Assembly (NCBI RefSeq): GCF_001186365.1
Contig: NZ_LDTZ01000014.1
Coordinates: 496,001 to 560,000, forward strand
DNA: 64,000 nt
Direction: 5' to 3'
Source: Gordonia jacobaea
GTDB taxonomy: Bacteria > Actinomycetota > Actinomycetes > Mycobacteriales > Mycobacteriaceae
Each line of letters opens with the position of its first letter. Positions within the stretch are counted from its first letter, which is position 1. Of this stretch, positions 20,535-30,677 are shown piece after piece. A program made the position numbers and the translations under genes. Below the pieces are notes generated by a model that saw only the letters and a list, made by a program, of their open reading frames with translations, did no database searches and had not been told where the DNA came from.

Positions 20535-20606
20535 ATAGTAGGAAATCCGGACAATTTCGACTAGTCGTCGATAAAAATCGACGCAGCGTCGATTCTGTTC
20601 TAGATT
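20535..20606. promoter_or_regulatory. Divergent tetR–MFS promoters with overlapping palindromic operators
   Basis: AATCGACG-CAG-CGTCGATT at 20576–20594 is a perfect palindrome; CGTCGAT-AAAA-ATCGACG at 20566–20583 shares its left arm, giving three alternating half-sites. MFS side: TAGATT -10 at 20601–20606, 7 nt before the ATG, with TCGACG at 20578–20583 as -35 (17-bp spacer). tetR side: TACTAT on the minus strand at 20535–20540. Repressor binding would cover the MFS -35. Confidence 0.75.
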
Positions 20607-20613
20607 GGCTCCT

Positions 20614-22134
20614 ATGACACAAGCGGCAGCTCAGGAGCAGGCACCCTCGAAGGTGCGCTCGTCGACATCACTGATCGTCGTTGCCGCGGCGGCGTCCGTG
20701 CTGTTGCTCTCGATGATTCAGACCCTCGCGGTGCCCGCCCTGCCGCAGATCGGTCAGCAACTCGGCGTATCGCTGACGACGGTCGGGTGGGTGACGACGG
20801 CGACGATGCTTGCGGCGTCGGCATTCACTCCGCTGTTCGGTCGTCTCGGCGACGTCTACGGGCACAAGCGCGTGATCGTCGCGGTGCTGGTGATCACGCT
20901 GGTGGGCAGTCTCATTGCAGCACTGGCGGATTCGATCGAGTGGCTGATCGTCGGTCGAGTGTTGCAGGGTGCGAGCTTCGGGCTCTTCCCGCTCGCGATC
21001 AGCGTGTTGCGGCAAGAATTGCCCCGCGAACGTCTCACCGGCGCGATGGCGATCACCGCGTCGTCGTTGGGAGTGGGCAGCGGGCTGGCGCTTGTGGCAA
21101 CAGGTCTGCTCACACAGGGAAATGCCGACTACCGTCGCATCTTCTGGCTGTGCGTCGCGATGGCGGTCGTCGTGCTGGCGCTGGTCATCTTCGCGATTCC
21201 GTCTCGACCGGGAGCGGGCGGACGCGTCGACTACTTCGGCGCGCTGGTGCTCGCGGTCGGCCTGGTGTGTCTGTTGCTGCCGACGTCGCAGGGTCATACC
21301 TGGGGCTGGGGGTCGGCGCGAGTGATCGGGTTCTATGTCGCCGCCGTCGTCGTGCTCATCGGTTTCTGGGCACTGCAGAGTCGACGCGGCGAGCCGCTGG
21401 TGTCCGTCGACTTGCTCAAGCAACGAGCGGTTCTCGCCACGAACGTTGCGTCGTTGTGTGTCGGGTTCGCGATGTTCAGCGTGTTCCTCGGCGCGACCTA
21501 CTTTGTGCAGACGCCGGATGCGTTGGCGGGCTACGGGTTCGGTGCCTCGGTCCTACGGACGAGCGTCGCGTTCATGCTTCCCGGCGCGATCGTGTCGATC
21601 CTCGTCGGGCCGGTGGCGGGAGGGCTGGTCGGACGGGTGGGTCCTCGAGTCGTGCTGCTTGGCGCGACCGTGATCGGTGTCGTCGGGATGCTCATGCTGA
21701 CCTTCTTGCACGAGAACACCGGTGAGATGATCGCGGGACTCATCGTTGCGAATGTGGCTGTGGCCGCGGCATATTCGGCCATGCCTGCGCTCTTGGTGGA
21801 GAACGTCGAACCGCACGAGACCGGCATCGCCAACTCGATCAACTCCATCATGCGCACCGTCGGTGGCGCGATCGGCAGTGCGGTCATCATCACTGTGCTC
21901 GCTGCCGAGGTCGCGATTCACTTCGTCGGAGGCACCGCGGTCTCGCTTCCGACGGAGAATGCCTACCGCGTGGCGTTCCTACTCGGCGCGGGTGCGTTCG
22001 CGCTCGCTGCCCTGCTTGCGCTCTTCGGGATTCCACGTCGAAGCCGGCACCACCTCACGGCACATCAGCGTGAGGAAGAGATCGCGCTCGGTGCTGCGGG
22101 CGAGTTCGCGACCGGGTCGGTCGACGTCGACTGA
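20614..22134 (+). CDS. MFS exporter, DHA2/EmrB–QacA type, 14 helices
   Basis: About 506 residues with roughly 14 membrane segments. Motif A is seen as FGRLGDVYGHKRVI after helix 2, and motif C-like GLALVATGLLTQG-type glycine-rich sequence in helix 5 region. These export drugs or lipophilic cations by proton antiport. I use the ATG at 20614, not an upstream TTG, because the -10 element lies 7 nt before it. The divergent TetR gene and shared operator suggest substrate-induced expression. Substrate unknown. Confidence 0.9.
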   Translation: MTQAAAQEQAPSKVRSSTSLIVVAAAASVLLLSMIQTLAVPALPQIGQQLGVSLTTVGWVTTATMLAASAFTPLFGRLGDVYGHKRVIVAVLVITLVGSLIAALADSIEWLIVGRVLQGASFGLFPLAISVLRQELPRERLTGAMAITASSLGVGSGLALVATGLLTQGNADYRRIFWLCVAMAVVVLALVIFAIPSRPGAGGRVDYFGALVLAVGLVCLLLPTSQGHTWGWGSARVIGFYVAAVVVLIGFWALQSRRGEPLVSVDLLKQRAVLATNVASLCVGFAMFSVFLGATYFVQTPDALAGYGFGASVLRTSVAFMLPGAIVSILVGPVAGGLVGRVGPRVVLLGATVIGVVGMLMLTFLHENTGEMIAGLIVANVAVAAAYSAMPALLVENVEPHETGIANSINSIMRTVGGAIGSAVIITVLAAEVAIHFVGGTAVSLPTENAYRVAFLLGAGAFALAALLALFGIPRRSRHHLTAHQREEEIALGAAGEFATGSVDVD

Positions 22135-22227
22135 GCTGGTCGCGGCCCGGTTGCGCGGGACCGGCCTCAGTTGTGTGGGACGTAGAGGTACAAAAGTGCC
22201 CCCGAGGATCCCACGCAACCAGAATGG

Positions 22228-23205
22228 TCAGGCCAGCAACCAGGCGATTACCGCGATAACAGGGATCGACACCAGGGTGGTGAGTAGCGCGGTGTCGCGT
22301 GCGAGTACCTGCCCTCGCCGGTAGCGCGTCGCGTAGACCAGCACGTTCTGGGCGGTCGGCAATGCTGCGATCACGACCTGCGCGAACAATGTGTGTCCCG
22401 ACTCGCCGAAGCCCCATCGCGCGACCACGTACACCAGCGCGGGCATGAACAGCATCTTGAGCACGGTCGCAAGCGCGACCTCGCGCCGTGGACTCTGCCC
22501 CTTCTTGAACAGAGGCACGCCAGTCAGCGACATTCCGAAGGCCAGGAGCGCTGCGGGCACCGACGCACTGCCGAGCATTTTCATCGGTTCGAGGATCGCG
22601 GTCGGCGGGTGCCACCCGATCAGCGAGACGACCACTCCGATCAGCCCTCCGATGACGATCGGGTTGGTCAGCGGGAGTCGCACGGTGTCGCGCAGCACCG
22701 ACTTTCCCGCGGTGCGGTCGAGCGCCGTGACGTCGAGTACGCCCAACGCCAGCGGCGAATAGATCAGGATCTGAAACAGCAGCAGCGGTGCGATGAACGA
22801 GGCGTCGTCGAGAACGAAGATCGCTATCGGCAGACCGAGATTGACGCTGTTGACGTACGACGACGAGAGTGCGCCGATGGTCAGCTCGGGTATGTCGCGA
22901 CGCCGCAGCAGCCCGCGCGCGAGCACAATATAGAGCGTTCCGGTGGCAAACGCCGAGACTCCCGCGATGACGAGCGTCGATGAGAAGATGACCGAGAGAT
23001 CGGAAGTCGCCAACGACGTGAACAGCAGTGCTGGCGTGCAGACGAAGAACACCAGTCGTGACAGCACGTCATGTGCGTGTTCACCGAGGACCTGCGTGCG
23101 CCCAAGGGCGAATCCGATGGCCACCAGGATGAAGATGACGGTGAAACCGGAGACGACGCCTGACACTCGGATGAGTGTATGCAGCCGCACTTTGTGTGCT
23201 TTCAC
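22228..23205 (-). CDS. AEC-family (auxin efflux carrier-like) transporter
   Basis: 325 residues, about ten membrane helices in two five-helix halves (FTVIFILVAIGFALGRTQVLG at the start). Conserved Asn/Pro-containing segments SSSYVNSVNLGLPIAIFVLDD and ALPTAQNVLVYATRYR match the AEC fold. Bacterial members move malate, malonate or amino-acid-like anions. The N-terminal ~17 residues are hydrophilic and a GTG start further in is possible. Convergent with the MFS gene and divergent from the DUF4190 gene. Confidence 0.87.
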   Translation of the reverse strand: MKAHKVRLHTLIRVSGVVSGFTVIFILVAIGFALGRTQVLGEHAHDVLSRLVFFVCTPALLFTSLATSDLSVIFSSTLVIAGVSAFATGTLYIVLARGLLRRRDIPELTIGALSSSYVNSVNLGLPIAIFVLDDASFIAPLLLFQILIYSPLALGVLDVTALDRTAGKSVLRDTVRLPLTNPIVIGGLIGVVVSLIGWHPPTAILEPMKMLGSASVPAALLAFGMSLTGVPLFKKGQSPRREVALATVLKMLFMPALVYVVARWGFGESGHTLFAQVVIAALPTAQNVLVYATRYRRGQVLARDTALLTTLVSIPVIAVIAWLLA

Positions 23206-23333
23206 TAAGCTGGCGTCAGGTTTGGAGTGGCCTGGCCCTTTTGGGTGTGCACGGTCCCTCTAGCAGTACGGTCGGCGCGGCGATGACGCCGACGGCGAAT
23301 CCCACAGAGACGAACCCAGAGAGGTGAACGCAG

Positions 23334-24257
23334 ATGTCCACTCCGCACGGAGGTTCGAACGCATCGGATCCAGAGCGTCCCGACAAGACCCCGACCGGCT
23401 CCGACGGCACCGGTTCACCAAGTGCTGACGCACCACGGGCGACGCCGAGCGACGATGCCACCTCGCTGATCAAGCGGCCCAACCCCGCCGACTCTTCGGG
23501 ATCAGGTTCGGCGGCATCGGGTTCAGCAGGATCGGGTTCGACGCCGAGCGCAGGTGCGCCTGAGTCTCCGACAACCAAGTTCGACCCGTCTGCTTACGGC
23601 CAGCCCTCACAGGGCGAGCCGACCTATCAGCCGCCCCAGTACGGTTCGACGCCGGACTATGGCTCGGGCTCGCAGGCTCCTCAGTACGGTCAGACACCCG
23701 ACTACGGCCAGGCTCCCCAGTACGGTCAGACACCCGACTACGGCCAGGCTCCCCAGTACGGCCAGCCCTCGGCGCAGCCCGACTATGGCACCCCGCAGGG
23801 TTTTGGTCAGCCGTCCGCCGAGCAATCCCCGTACGGTCAGCCGGGCTACGGCCAGTCCCCGTACGGTCAGCCCGGCTACGGTCAGCAGGCGTATGGCCAG
23901 CCCGCCTATGGTCAGCCCGGCTACGGTCAGCAGGCGTACGGGCAACCCGCGTACGGTCAGCCGGGCTACCCGGCAGCGGGACAGACGACGAACGGCATGG
24001 CGATCGCGTCGCTGATCGTGTCGGTCGTCGGAACCCTTGCGTGTTGCTTCACCATCGTCGTTCCGGCAGTCGGCCTCGTGCTGGGCTTTGTCGCTCGTAA
24101 ACAGATCAGTGACTCCAACGGAACCCAGACGGGTGACGGCATGGCGCTGGCGGGCATCATCGTCGGCGCGATCGGCGTGATCATCGGCGTGCTCTACTGG
24201 ATTCTCGTCGGCGTGAACGCGATCAACCTGGATCTGAGCGACACCTCGACGTACTGA
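23334..24257 (+). CDS. DUF4190 membrane protein with long Tyr-Gly-Gln-Pro tract
   Basis: 307 residues. Residues 1–80 are Ser/Gly/Ala/Pro-rich; ~80–220 are dominated by [14 protein letters not shown] units. The last ~85 residues contain two membrane helices ([20 protein letters not shown]…[10 protein letters not shown] and [20 protein letters not shown]) typical of DUF4190. The tandem repeats at DNA level (AGACACCCGACTACGGCC twice) show recent slippage. Function unknown; it is the second protein in the window with this low-complexity type. Confidence 0.83.
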   Translation: MSTPHGGSNASDPERPDKTPTGSDGTGSPSADAPRATPSDDATSLIKRPNPADSSGSGSAASGSAGSGSTPSAGAPESPTTKFDPSAYGQPSQGEPTYQPPQYGSTPDYGSGSQAPQYGQTPDYGQAPQYGQTPDYGQAPQYGQPSAQPDYGTPQGFGQPSAEQSPYGQPGYGQSPYGQPGYGQQAYGQPAYGQPGYGQQAYGQPAYGQPGYPAAGQTTNGMAIASLIVSVVGTLACCFTIVVPAVGLVLGFVARKQISDSNGTQTGDGMALAGIIVGAIGVIIGVLYWILVGVNAINLDLSDTSTY

Positions 24258-24426
24258 CGGTGACAGTTCGCACCCGACGTCGGCGCCGGTCAGCTCGGTC
24301 GTTTTGGAGGTTGACCGCGCGACCGGTAGTCTAGAGAGGTTGCGTGCTGCGCCCGAGGGTTGCGTGGCACGTCCACCACGCCGGTCGACGCTCCACTCTG
24401 TGGAGAACGGACGACCTGAGGGCACG

Positions 24427-24519
24427 GTCCGCGAGGGCCACGGTTGCAGGTCTGCGAGGACCACAGTGACCTGTCCGCGAGGACCACAGTGACACACAGT
24501 CCGTAAGGACACAGTAGAG
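24427..24519 (+). repeat. Four ~23-bp direct repeats in the rpmF leader
   Basis: Units beginning at 24427, 24450, 24473 and 24499 share GTC-GCGAGGACCACAGTGA (first and last copies diverged). The array ends 12 nt before the rpmF ATG, so it would be transcribed in its 5' leader or form its promoter region. Confidence 0.85.
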
Positions 24520-24531
24520 AAGGGCACAACC

Positions 24532-24705
24532 ATGGCTGTACCGAAGCGCCGGATGTCGCGGGCCAACACCCGCAGCCGTCGTTCGCAGTGGAAAGCGGAC
24601 AACCCCGCGCTGCAGGAGGTCAAGGTGAACGGTGTCGCTCAGCGCATCCCGCGTCGTCTGGTCAAGGCTGCGCGCGCTGGCATCATCGATCTCGACCGCC
24701 GCTGA
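24532..24705 (+). CDS. rpmF: 50S ribosomal protein L32
   Basis: 57 residues, starting [20 protein letters not shown] and ending AGIIDLDRR; very basic. There are no cysteines, so this is the zinc-free (C-minus) L32 form common in mycobacterial relatives. SD AGAGAAGGG lies 8 nt before the ATG. It is a single gene closed by a strong hairpin. In M. tuberculosis the corresponding gene (Rv0979A) is in the same neighbourhood. Confidence 0.95.
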   Translation: MAVPKRRMSRANTRSRRSQWKADNPALQEVKVNGVAQRIPRRLVKAARAGIIDLDRR

Positions 24706-24733
24706 TCGCGACATAACCTCAGCGACTTAAATC

Positions 24734-24778
24734 CAGCACAACTGCCGCAACGTCCCAGACGTTGCGGCAGTTGTGCTG
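24734..24778 (+). terminator. 21-bp perfect hairpin after rpmF
   Basis: Arms 24734–24754 and 24758–24778 (CAGCACAACTGCCGC… / …GCGGCAGTTGTGCTG) are exact complements around a 3-nt loop, followed by TTCTG. It isolates rpmF from the downstream channel gene. Confidence 0.9.
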
Positions 24779-24827
24779 TTCTGTGAAGTACGCCGCTAGA
24801 GAAGTACGACGTGAAGGCGAGGTGCCG

Positions 24828-25466
24828 ATGCTGCTCGCGATCTTGAACATCGTGGGTATCGGGGTGTTCGCTGCGTCGGGAGCGTTGGTCGGAATCCGCA
24901 AGGACTTCGACATCTGGGGGATCGCGACGGTCGCCGTGCTGACCGGAGTCGGCGGCGGCATACTGCGCGATCTTCTGCTCGGCATCACCCCGCCCTCGGC
25001 GCTGGACAACTGGGTCCCTGTCACGACAGCCCTGATCGCCGCACTGGTGACGGTGATCTTTCACCCGTCGTTTGCGCTGCTGCGTCGAACGATTGTCGTC
25101 CTCGACGCGATAGGCATGGGATTGTTCGCGGCCACCGGTGCGAGTATCGCGATCGATCATCACGCGCACGCCTTCGCTGCAACCCTCATCGGGATGCTGG
25201 CAGCGATCGGCGGCGGCGTCTTGCGTGACGTGCTCGCCAACGAGATTCCGTTGCTGCTGCAACCGGCTGATCTCTACGCCGTGCCCGCAATCGTCGCCGC
25301 CGCGGTGGTCGCGATCGGCAGGACGTACTCCGATCTGCCGTCGCAGGTCTGGGTCGTCGCAGGACTCGTCGTCGGCGCGCTGCTACGTCTGGTTGCGCTC
25401 GTCCTCGGTTGGCGACTGCCGATGGCGCCACGCGGCGTCGGCTACAACCGGCGTCGTCGCGGATGA
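24828..25466 (+). CDS. UPF0126 / TRIC-type cation channel protein
   Basis: 212 residues from ATG 24828 (SD GGCGAGG). An upstream in-frame ATG at 24762 falls inside the rpmF terminator and was rejected. Two homologous three-helix repeats carry the glycine kinks GVGGGILRDLLLG and AIGGGVLRDVL that define the family. Bacterial TRIC homologues are trimeric K+/Na+-permeable channels. The physiological role here is unknown. Confidence 0.87.
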   Translation: MLLAILNIVGIGVFAASGALVGIRKDFDIWGIATVAVLTGVGGGILRDLLLGITPPSALDNWVPVTTALIAALVTVIFHPSFALLRRTIVVLDAIGMGLFAATGASIAIDHHAHAFAATLIGMLAAIGGGVLRDVLANEIPLLLQPADLYAVPAIVAAAVVAIGRTYSDLPSQVWVVAGLVVGALLRLVALVLGWRLPMAPRGVGYNRRRRG

Positions 25467-25507
25467 CGGGCGGCGATATACCTTCCTCACCGCCCGTCTC
25501 GCGGTGA

Positions 25508-26278
25508 CTACTGAGCGATGACCTTGTTCACCAGTCGGTTGAGCGAGTTGGGGATGAACTTCGCCGCGTTGCCCAGGACGAGCGTCTGGGTGCCGACGGA
25601 GTAACTCGTGCGGTGCAGCCGCAGATCGTTCTTGGTGGGATGGACCGACTCCCAGATCTTGTCGGCGACCTGCTCGGGCGTGATCCGCACGCCGAGCGTC
25701 TTGGTCGACTTGGCGTCGTTGGCCGCGAGCGCGGTCTTGGCCCACAGCGGCCAGATGCTCACCACGCGGATGCCGTCGGGTTCCCACTCGAGTTCGAGCG
25801 CCTCAGTGAGACCCGCGACGTAGAACTTGCTCGCGCTGTAGGTGGCGATGCCCGGCTGCCCGTAGATCGCCGACGCCGACGCGATGTTCACCAGGTGCGA
25901 TCCCGGCGTCTTCTTGAGGTATCTGTGCGCGGCCTGAGCGCCCAGTGTGACGCCGAGAGCGTCGATGTCGATCTGGCGGCGCACGGCGTCGGGGGAGATG
26001 TCGGCGAGTTTGCCCTCGGTGAGGACGCCGGCGTTGTTGTCGAGGACGTCGAGGGTTCCGCCGGTGTGTGCGGTGAAGTCGGCGAGAGCGTCGTCCCATT
26101 CCTTGGGGTCGCGGACGTCGATCTTGCCGGTGATGAAATCGGGGTGGTTCGCCTTCACCTTGTCGAGCGCGTCGTTGTCGACGTCGTACACGCCGACGGT
26201 CCACCCCTCACGTGCGAAACGCTCCGCCGTGGCCAGGCCGATACCCGCGGCCCCGCCGGTGATGAAGATCGATGACAT
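25508..26278 (-). CDS. Short-chain dehydrogenase/reductase
   Basis: 256 residues, classical SDR length. NAD(P)-binding TGGAAGIGLATAERF at residues 7–21, NNAG at ~86, catalytic Ser in NIASASAIYG and the YSASK catalytic pair near 150. An acidic residue after beta-2 (YDVDNDAL) suggests NAD preference. Substrate unknown. Divergent from the AurF-like operon, with both promoters in a 243-bp gap, so the two may act in one pathway. Confidence 0.88.
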   Translation of the reverse strand: MSSIFITGGAAGIGLATAERFAREGWTVGVYDVDNDALDKVKANHPDFITGKIDVRDPKEWDDALADFTAHTGGTLDVLDNNAGVLTEGKLADISPDAVRRQIDIDALGVTLGAQAAHRYLKKTPGSHLVNIASASAIYGQPGIATYSASKFYVAGLTEALELEWEPDGIRVVSIWPLWAKTALAANDAKSTKTLGVRITPEQVADKIWESVHPTKNDLRLHRTSYSVGTQTLVLGNAAKFIPNSLNRLVNKVIAQ

Positions 26279-26352
26279 GAGGTTCCTGCCCTTCTGAACT
26301 GCGACGACGTTCCGCTTCCGTAACTTACTCGCCAGTATAGATGTCCGAGTTG

Positions 26353-26445
26353 TTTACTACGTCACACCGGGGTGCTATCTTGACAACAAGCGTTGATATG
26401 ACATCGGTTGTTGATATGACACTGGTTGTTGATACGAAACAGATC
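26353..26445 (+). promoter_or_regulatory. AurF-operon promoter with three tandem 18-bp repeats
   Basis: TTTACT (26353–26358) and TATCTT (26376–26381) are spaced by 17 bp. Directly downstream, GTTGATATGACAYYGGTT repeats head-to-tail at 26392–26409, 26410–26427 and, diverged, 26428–26445. On the minus strand TATACT at 26336–26341 could serve the divergent SDR gene. The repeats look like a cooperative regulator-binding array at the transcription start. Confidence 0.6.
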
Positions 26446-26521
26446 GTCATCACCTTACTGCTGTGCCAGTGAATCCAGGTCGCCAAGTTCCGCCGCAGGC
26501 GGAGATGGGAAGTCGAGCATC

Positions 26522-27466
26522 ATGACTGCTGCAATGGACCGCACCGAACCCACCGACGATGTCGTCGGCAATGTCGTGAGTATTCGTGACGAGGGTGCCG
26601 ACGCCGTGTCCGAGCGTCTCCTTGCGTCGGCGGCGCGGCTCTCGCGCAACGCCATGACGGAGATCGACTGGAGCCTTCCGATGGACCCGACCAAGTACGG
26701 GTGCAGCCCGGAGTGGTCGTCGCTCTACGGCACGGACTACTGGGACGAGATGACCGAGGAACAGCGGATCTCGGTGACCCGTCACGAGTTCGCGTCGATC
26801 ATGAACATCGGCATCTGGTTCGAGATGATCCTGCAGGAGATGGTCATCCGCGACCAGTACCTCGGTGCCTATCACAGCAATGAGTTCCAGTTCGCGCTCA
26901 CCGAGATCGCCGACGAGTGCCGTCACTCGATCATGTTCGCCAAGGCGTCGGAGAAGATGGTCGGTACGTCGTACAAGCCGACCAAGTGGGTTGGCCGCGC
27001 GGGCAAGCTGTTCAAGCGCACCGCCAAGAACGAGGTCGCGTTCGCAGGCATCCTGGTCGCCGAAGAGGTGCTCGACGTCTTCCAGCGCGGCTGCATGCGC
27101 GACGAGCGGGTGCTTCCGTTCATCCGTACCGTCAACGAGATTCACGTCCTCGAAGAGTCGCGCCACATGAAATTCGCGCGTGAAGAGGTTCGCGATTCGA
27201 TGAAGGGTGTCGGCTGGTTCCGCCGTCAGTTCAGCGCGCTCTACGTCGCGCTCGGCGGCTACTTCATCGTGTCGAGCCTTGTGCAGCGTCAGGCCTTCGT
27301 CGACGCCGGGCTCGACGCCGATCGCGCTGTCGCAGAGATGAATACCAACTCGCACTTCCACTCGATGATCCGCGGTAGCTGTGCGCACCTCATGGAGTTC
27401 CTCGACGAGGTCGGCCTGCTGACCGAGCCCGCCGCGTACTACTACCGGAAAGTGCACATGCTCTGA
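26522..27466 (+). CDS. AurF-like diiron oxygenase
   Basis: About 314 residues from ATG 26522. Predicted all-helical with carboxylate/His diiron ligands: HEFASIMNIGIWFEMILQE, ADECRHSIMFAK (ExxxH-type pair), AEEVLDVFQRG, and LEESRHMKFAREE (ExxRH). AurF-type enzymes oxidise arylamines or fatty substrates using O2 and two electrons; many mycobacterial homologues have no known substrate. Its stop overlaps the start of a ferredoxin/ferredoxin-reductase fusion (TGATG), which would supply those electrons. Substrate unknown. Confidence 0.83.
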   Translation: MTAAMDRTEPTDDVVGNVVSIRDEGADAVSERLLASAARLSRNAMTEIDWSLPMDPTKYGCSPEWSSLYGTDYWDEMTEEQRISVTRHEFASIMNIGIWFEMILQEMVIRDQYLGAYHSNEFQFALTEIADECRHSIMFAKASEKMVGTSYKPTKWVGRAGKLFKRTAKNEVAFAGILVAEEVLDVFQRGCMRDERVLPFIRTVNEIHVLEESRHMKFAREEVRDSMKGVGWFRRQFSALYVALGGYFIVSSLVQRQAFVDAGLDADRAVAEMNTNSHFHSMIRGSCAHLMEFLDEVGLLTEPAAYYYRKVHML

Positions 27467-29061
27467 TGTTCGTCATCACTCAGTCCTGCTGCAGCGACGC
27501 AGCATGTGTATCCGTGTGTCCGGTCAACTGCATCCATCCGACGCCGGAGGAGCGCGGTTTCGGCACCTCCGACATCCTGCACATTGATCCGCAGGCATGC
27601 ATCGACTGTGGTGCGTGTGCGGATGCGTGCCCCGTCGACGCGATCTTCCCGGCCGAGAACCTCGGCACCAGGGACAAGGTCTTCATCGAGATCAACGCCG
27701 ACTACTACAAGAACAACCCGGACGTGAAGTCGGGCTGGTCTGACGTTGTCTATCCCGAGATTCCGAAATTGCCTGCGGGACTTAGGGTTGCGCTGGTGGG
27801 CACCGGACCGTCGGGCGGCTACGCGCTGCGTACGCTGCTCGACCGCACCGAGGCGTCGGTCACCGTTATCGACAAACTGCCGACACCCGGCGGACTGGTT
27901 CGCGCGGGCGTCGCGCCCGACCATCCCGGCACCAAGGGCGTCTTGCGCGGATTCGATCTGCTCTACCGCGATCCTCGCGTCACGATGGCGACCAACGTCG
28001 AGGTCGGCGAGTCGGACGGTCAGATCACGCCCGCCGAACTTGCCGAGCACTTCGACGCGGTGTTCTACGCTGTCGGCGCGAGTGAGTCACGGCGCCTTGG
28101 CATTTCGGGTGAGGACCTGCCCGGCTCGACGTCGGCGACCGAACTCGTCGCCTGGTACAACGCGGTTCCGGGTGCCGACGCGGCTCCGCCGATCCGACGC
28201 TCGACCGACGCCGATCCGGCGAGCGGCCGCGCCGTCATCGTCGGAACCGGAAACGTGGCCCTCGACGTCGCGCGAATCCTGGTGTCGCCACCGGAACTGT
28301 TGGCCACCACCGACATTGCCGACCGCGCGCTGGGCATCCTGGAGGAGCAGAACGTCCACGAGGTTGTCCTGCTGGGCCGTCGAGATCAGGCGCACGCCGC
28401 CTACACATCGGCCGAATACCGTGCGCTGTCGACGATTCCGGGTGTCGAGGTGCTCGTCGTCGACGACGCCGACGGAGCCGGAGTTCCCGACCTCACCGGG
28501 CCTGCGGACCCCGACCACCGACGAATTGTGTTCCTGTTCCACAGCACTCCCGACGAGATCCTTGGCGACGAGCGCGTCGAAGGCGTGACCGTCACGACCG
28601 GCGGGCAGACACATCGGATCGACGCCGACCTCGCCGTGCGCAGCATCGGATACCGCTCGGTTCCCATCGCGGGACTTCCCTTCGACGACGCTCGCGGACT
28701 GTTCCCCAACGTCGACGGACGGATGCTCGACGACTCGGGCGAGATCATTCCCGGTTCGTACGTGCTCGGCTGGGCCAAGCGCGGTCCCAGTGGCGGCATC
28801 GGGGCGAACAAGAAGTGCGCCCAGTTGACTGTCGAGGACTTCATCCGCGACGCGGTCGACGGCAAACTGATTCGCACTACGCGTCAGCCCGGCGAGTTCA
28901 CCTCTTTGCTGCGCAAGCGAACTCGACACGTCATCGGCTATCGCGGTATGCGCGCGATCGACCGGATCGAACGTCGACGCGGCTCCGAACAGGGCCGTCC
29001 GCGGGTGAAGTTCACCCGCGTGGGCGACATGGTCGGCGCCGCCGGCTGGCGTAAGCGGTAG
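27466..29061 (+). CDS. fprB: Ferredoxin–ferredoxin reductase fusion (FprB-like)
   Basis: 531 residues. The N-terminal ~90 residues are a bacterial 7Fe ferredoxin with CCSDAACVSVCPVNCIHP and CIDCGACADACPVDAIFP. From ~105 onward it is an adrenodoxin-reductase-type flavoprotein: FAD motif VGTGPSGGYALR, NADPH motif VGTGNVALDVARIL, and the C-terminal GYVLGWAKRGPSGGIGANK-like segment (GWAKRGPSGGIG). It moves electrons from NADPH to its own ferredoxin and probably to the AurF-like oxygenase with which it overlaps. Same architecture as M. tuberculosis FprB. Confidence 0.9.
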   Translation: MFVITQSCCSDAACVSVCPVNCIHPTPEERGFGTSDILHIDPQACIDCGACADACPVDAIFPAENLGTRDKVFIEINADYYKNNPDVKSGWSDVVYPEIPKLPAGLRVALVGTGPSGGYALRTLLDRTEASVTVIDKLPTPGGLVRAGVAPDHPGTKGVLRGFDLLYRDPRVTMATNVEVGESDGQITPAELAEHFDAVFYAVGASESRRLGISGEDLPGSTSATELVAWYNAVPGADAAPPIRRSTDADPASGRAVIVGTGNVALDVARILVSPPELLATTDIADRALGILEEQNVHEVVLLGRRDQAHAAYTSAEYRALSTIPGVEVLVVDDADGAGVPDLTGPADPDHRRIVFLFHSTPDEILGDERVEGVTVTTGGQTHRIDADLAVRSIGYRSVPIAGLPFDDARGLFPNVDGRMLDDSGEIIPGSYVLGWAKRGPSGGIGANKKCAQLTVEDFIRDAVDGKLIRTTRQPGEFTSLLRKRTRHVIGYRGMRAIDRIERRRGSEQGRPRVKFTRVGDMVGAAGWRKR

Positions 29062-29088
29062 CAGCCCAGGGCATTCGACCTGCCCCGC

Positions 29089-30504
<1,416 letters not shown>

Positions 30505-30638
30505 CGCGCAAGTGTCCGACGCCTCGGGTGCGGCACCGTGAGCGAGCTGTTGCGCACAGGTAACAACCCATCTACGTGCCCGACGTCGTGCGTCGACGCC
30601 CGCCAGGCATCACGAAGTTAGGGGTAATCCGCGAGTTG

Positions 30639-30654
30639 CTCAGCGGGTTCTCAG
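30639..30654 (+). promoter_or_regulatory. Candidate MprA box
   Basis: Two CTCAG cores at 30639–30643 and 30650–30654, 11 bp apart on the same helical face, lie 24 nt before the mprA ATG. MprA of mycobacteria recognises loosely conserved tandem CTCAG-like direct repeats and autoregulates. The match is short, so confidence is modest. Confidence 0.45.
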
Positions 30655-30677
30655 TCGAAGTGGATAAGACTATCTAC

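Noticed and set aside
23580..23960. Possible CRISPR-like periodic repeats
   Set aside because: Periodicity comes from YGQ-coding repeats in one long ORF; no spacers of constant length and no cas genes.
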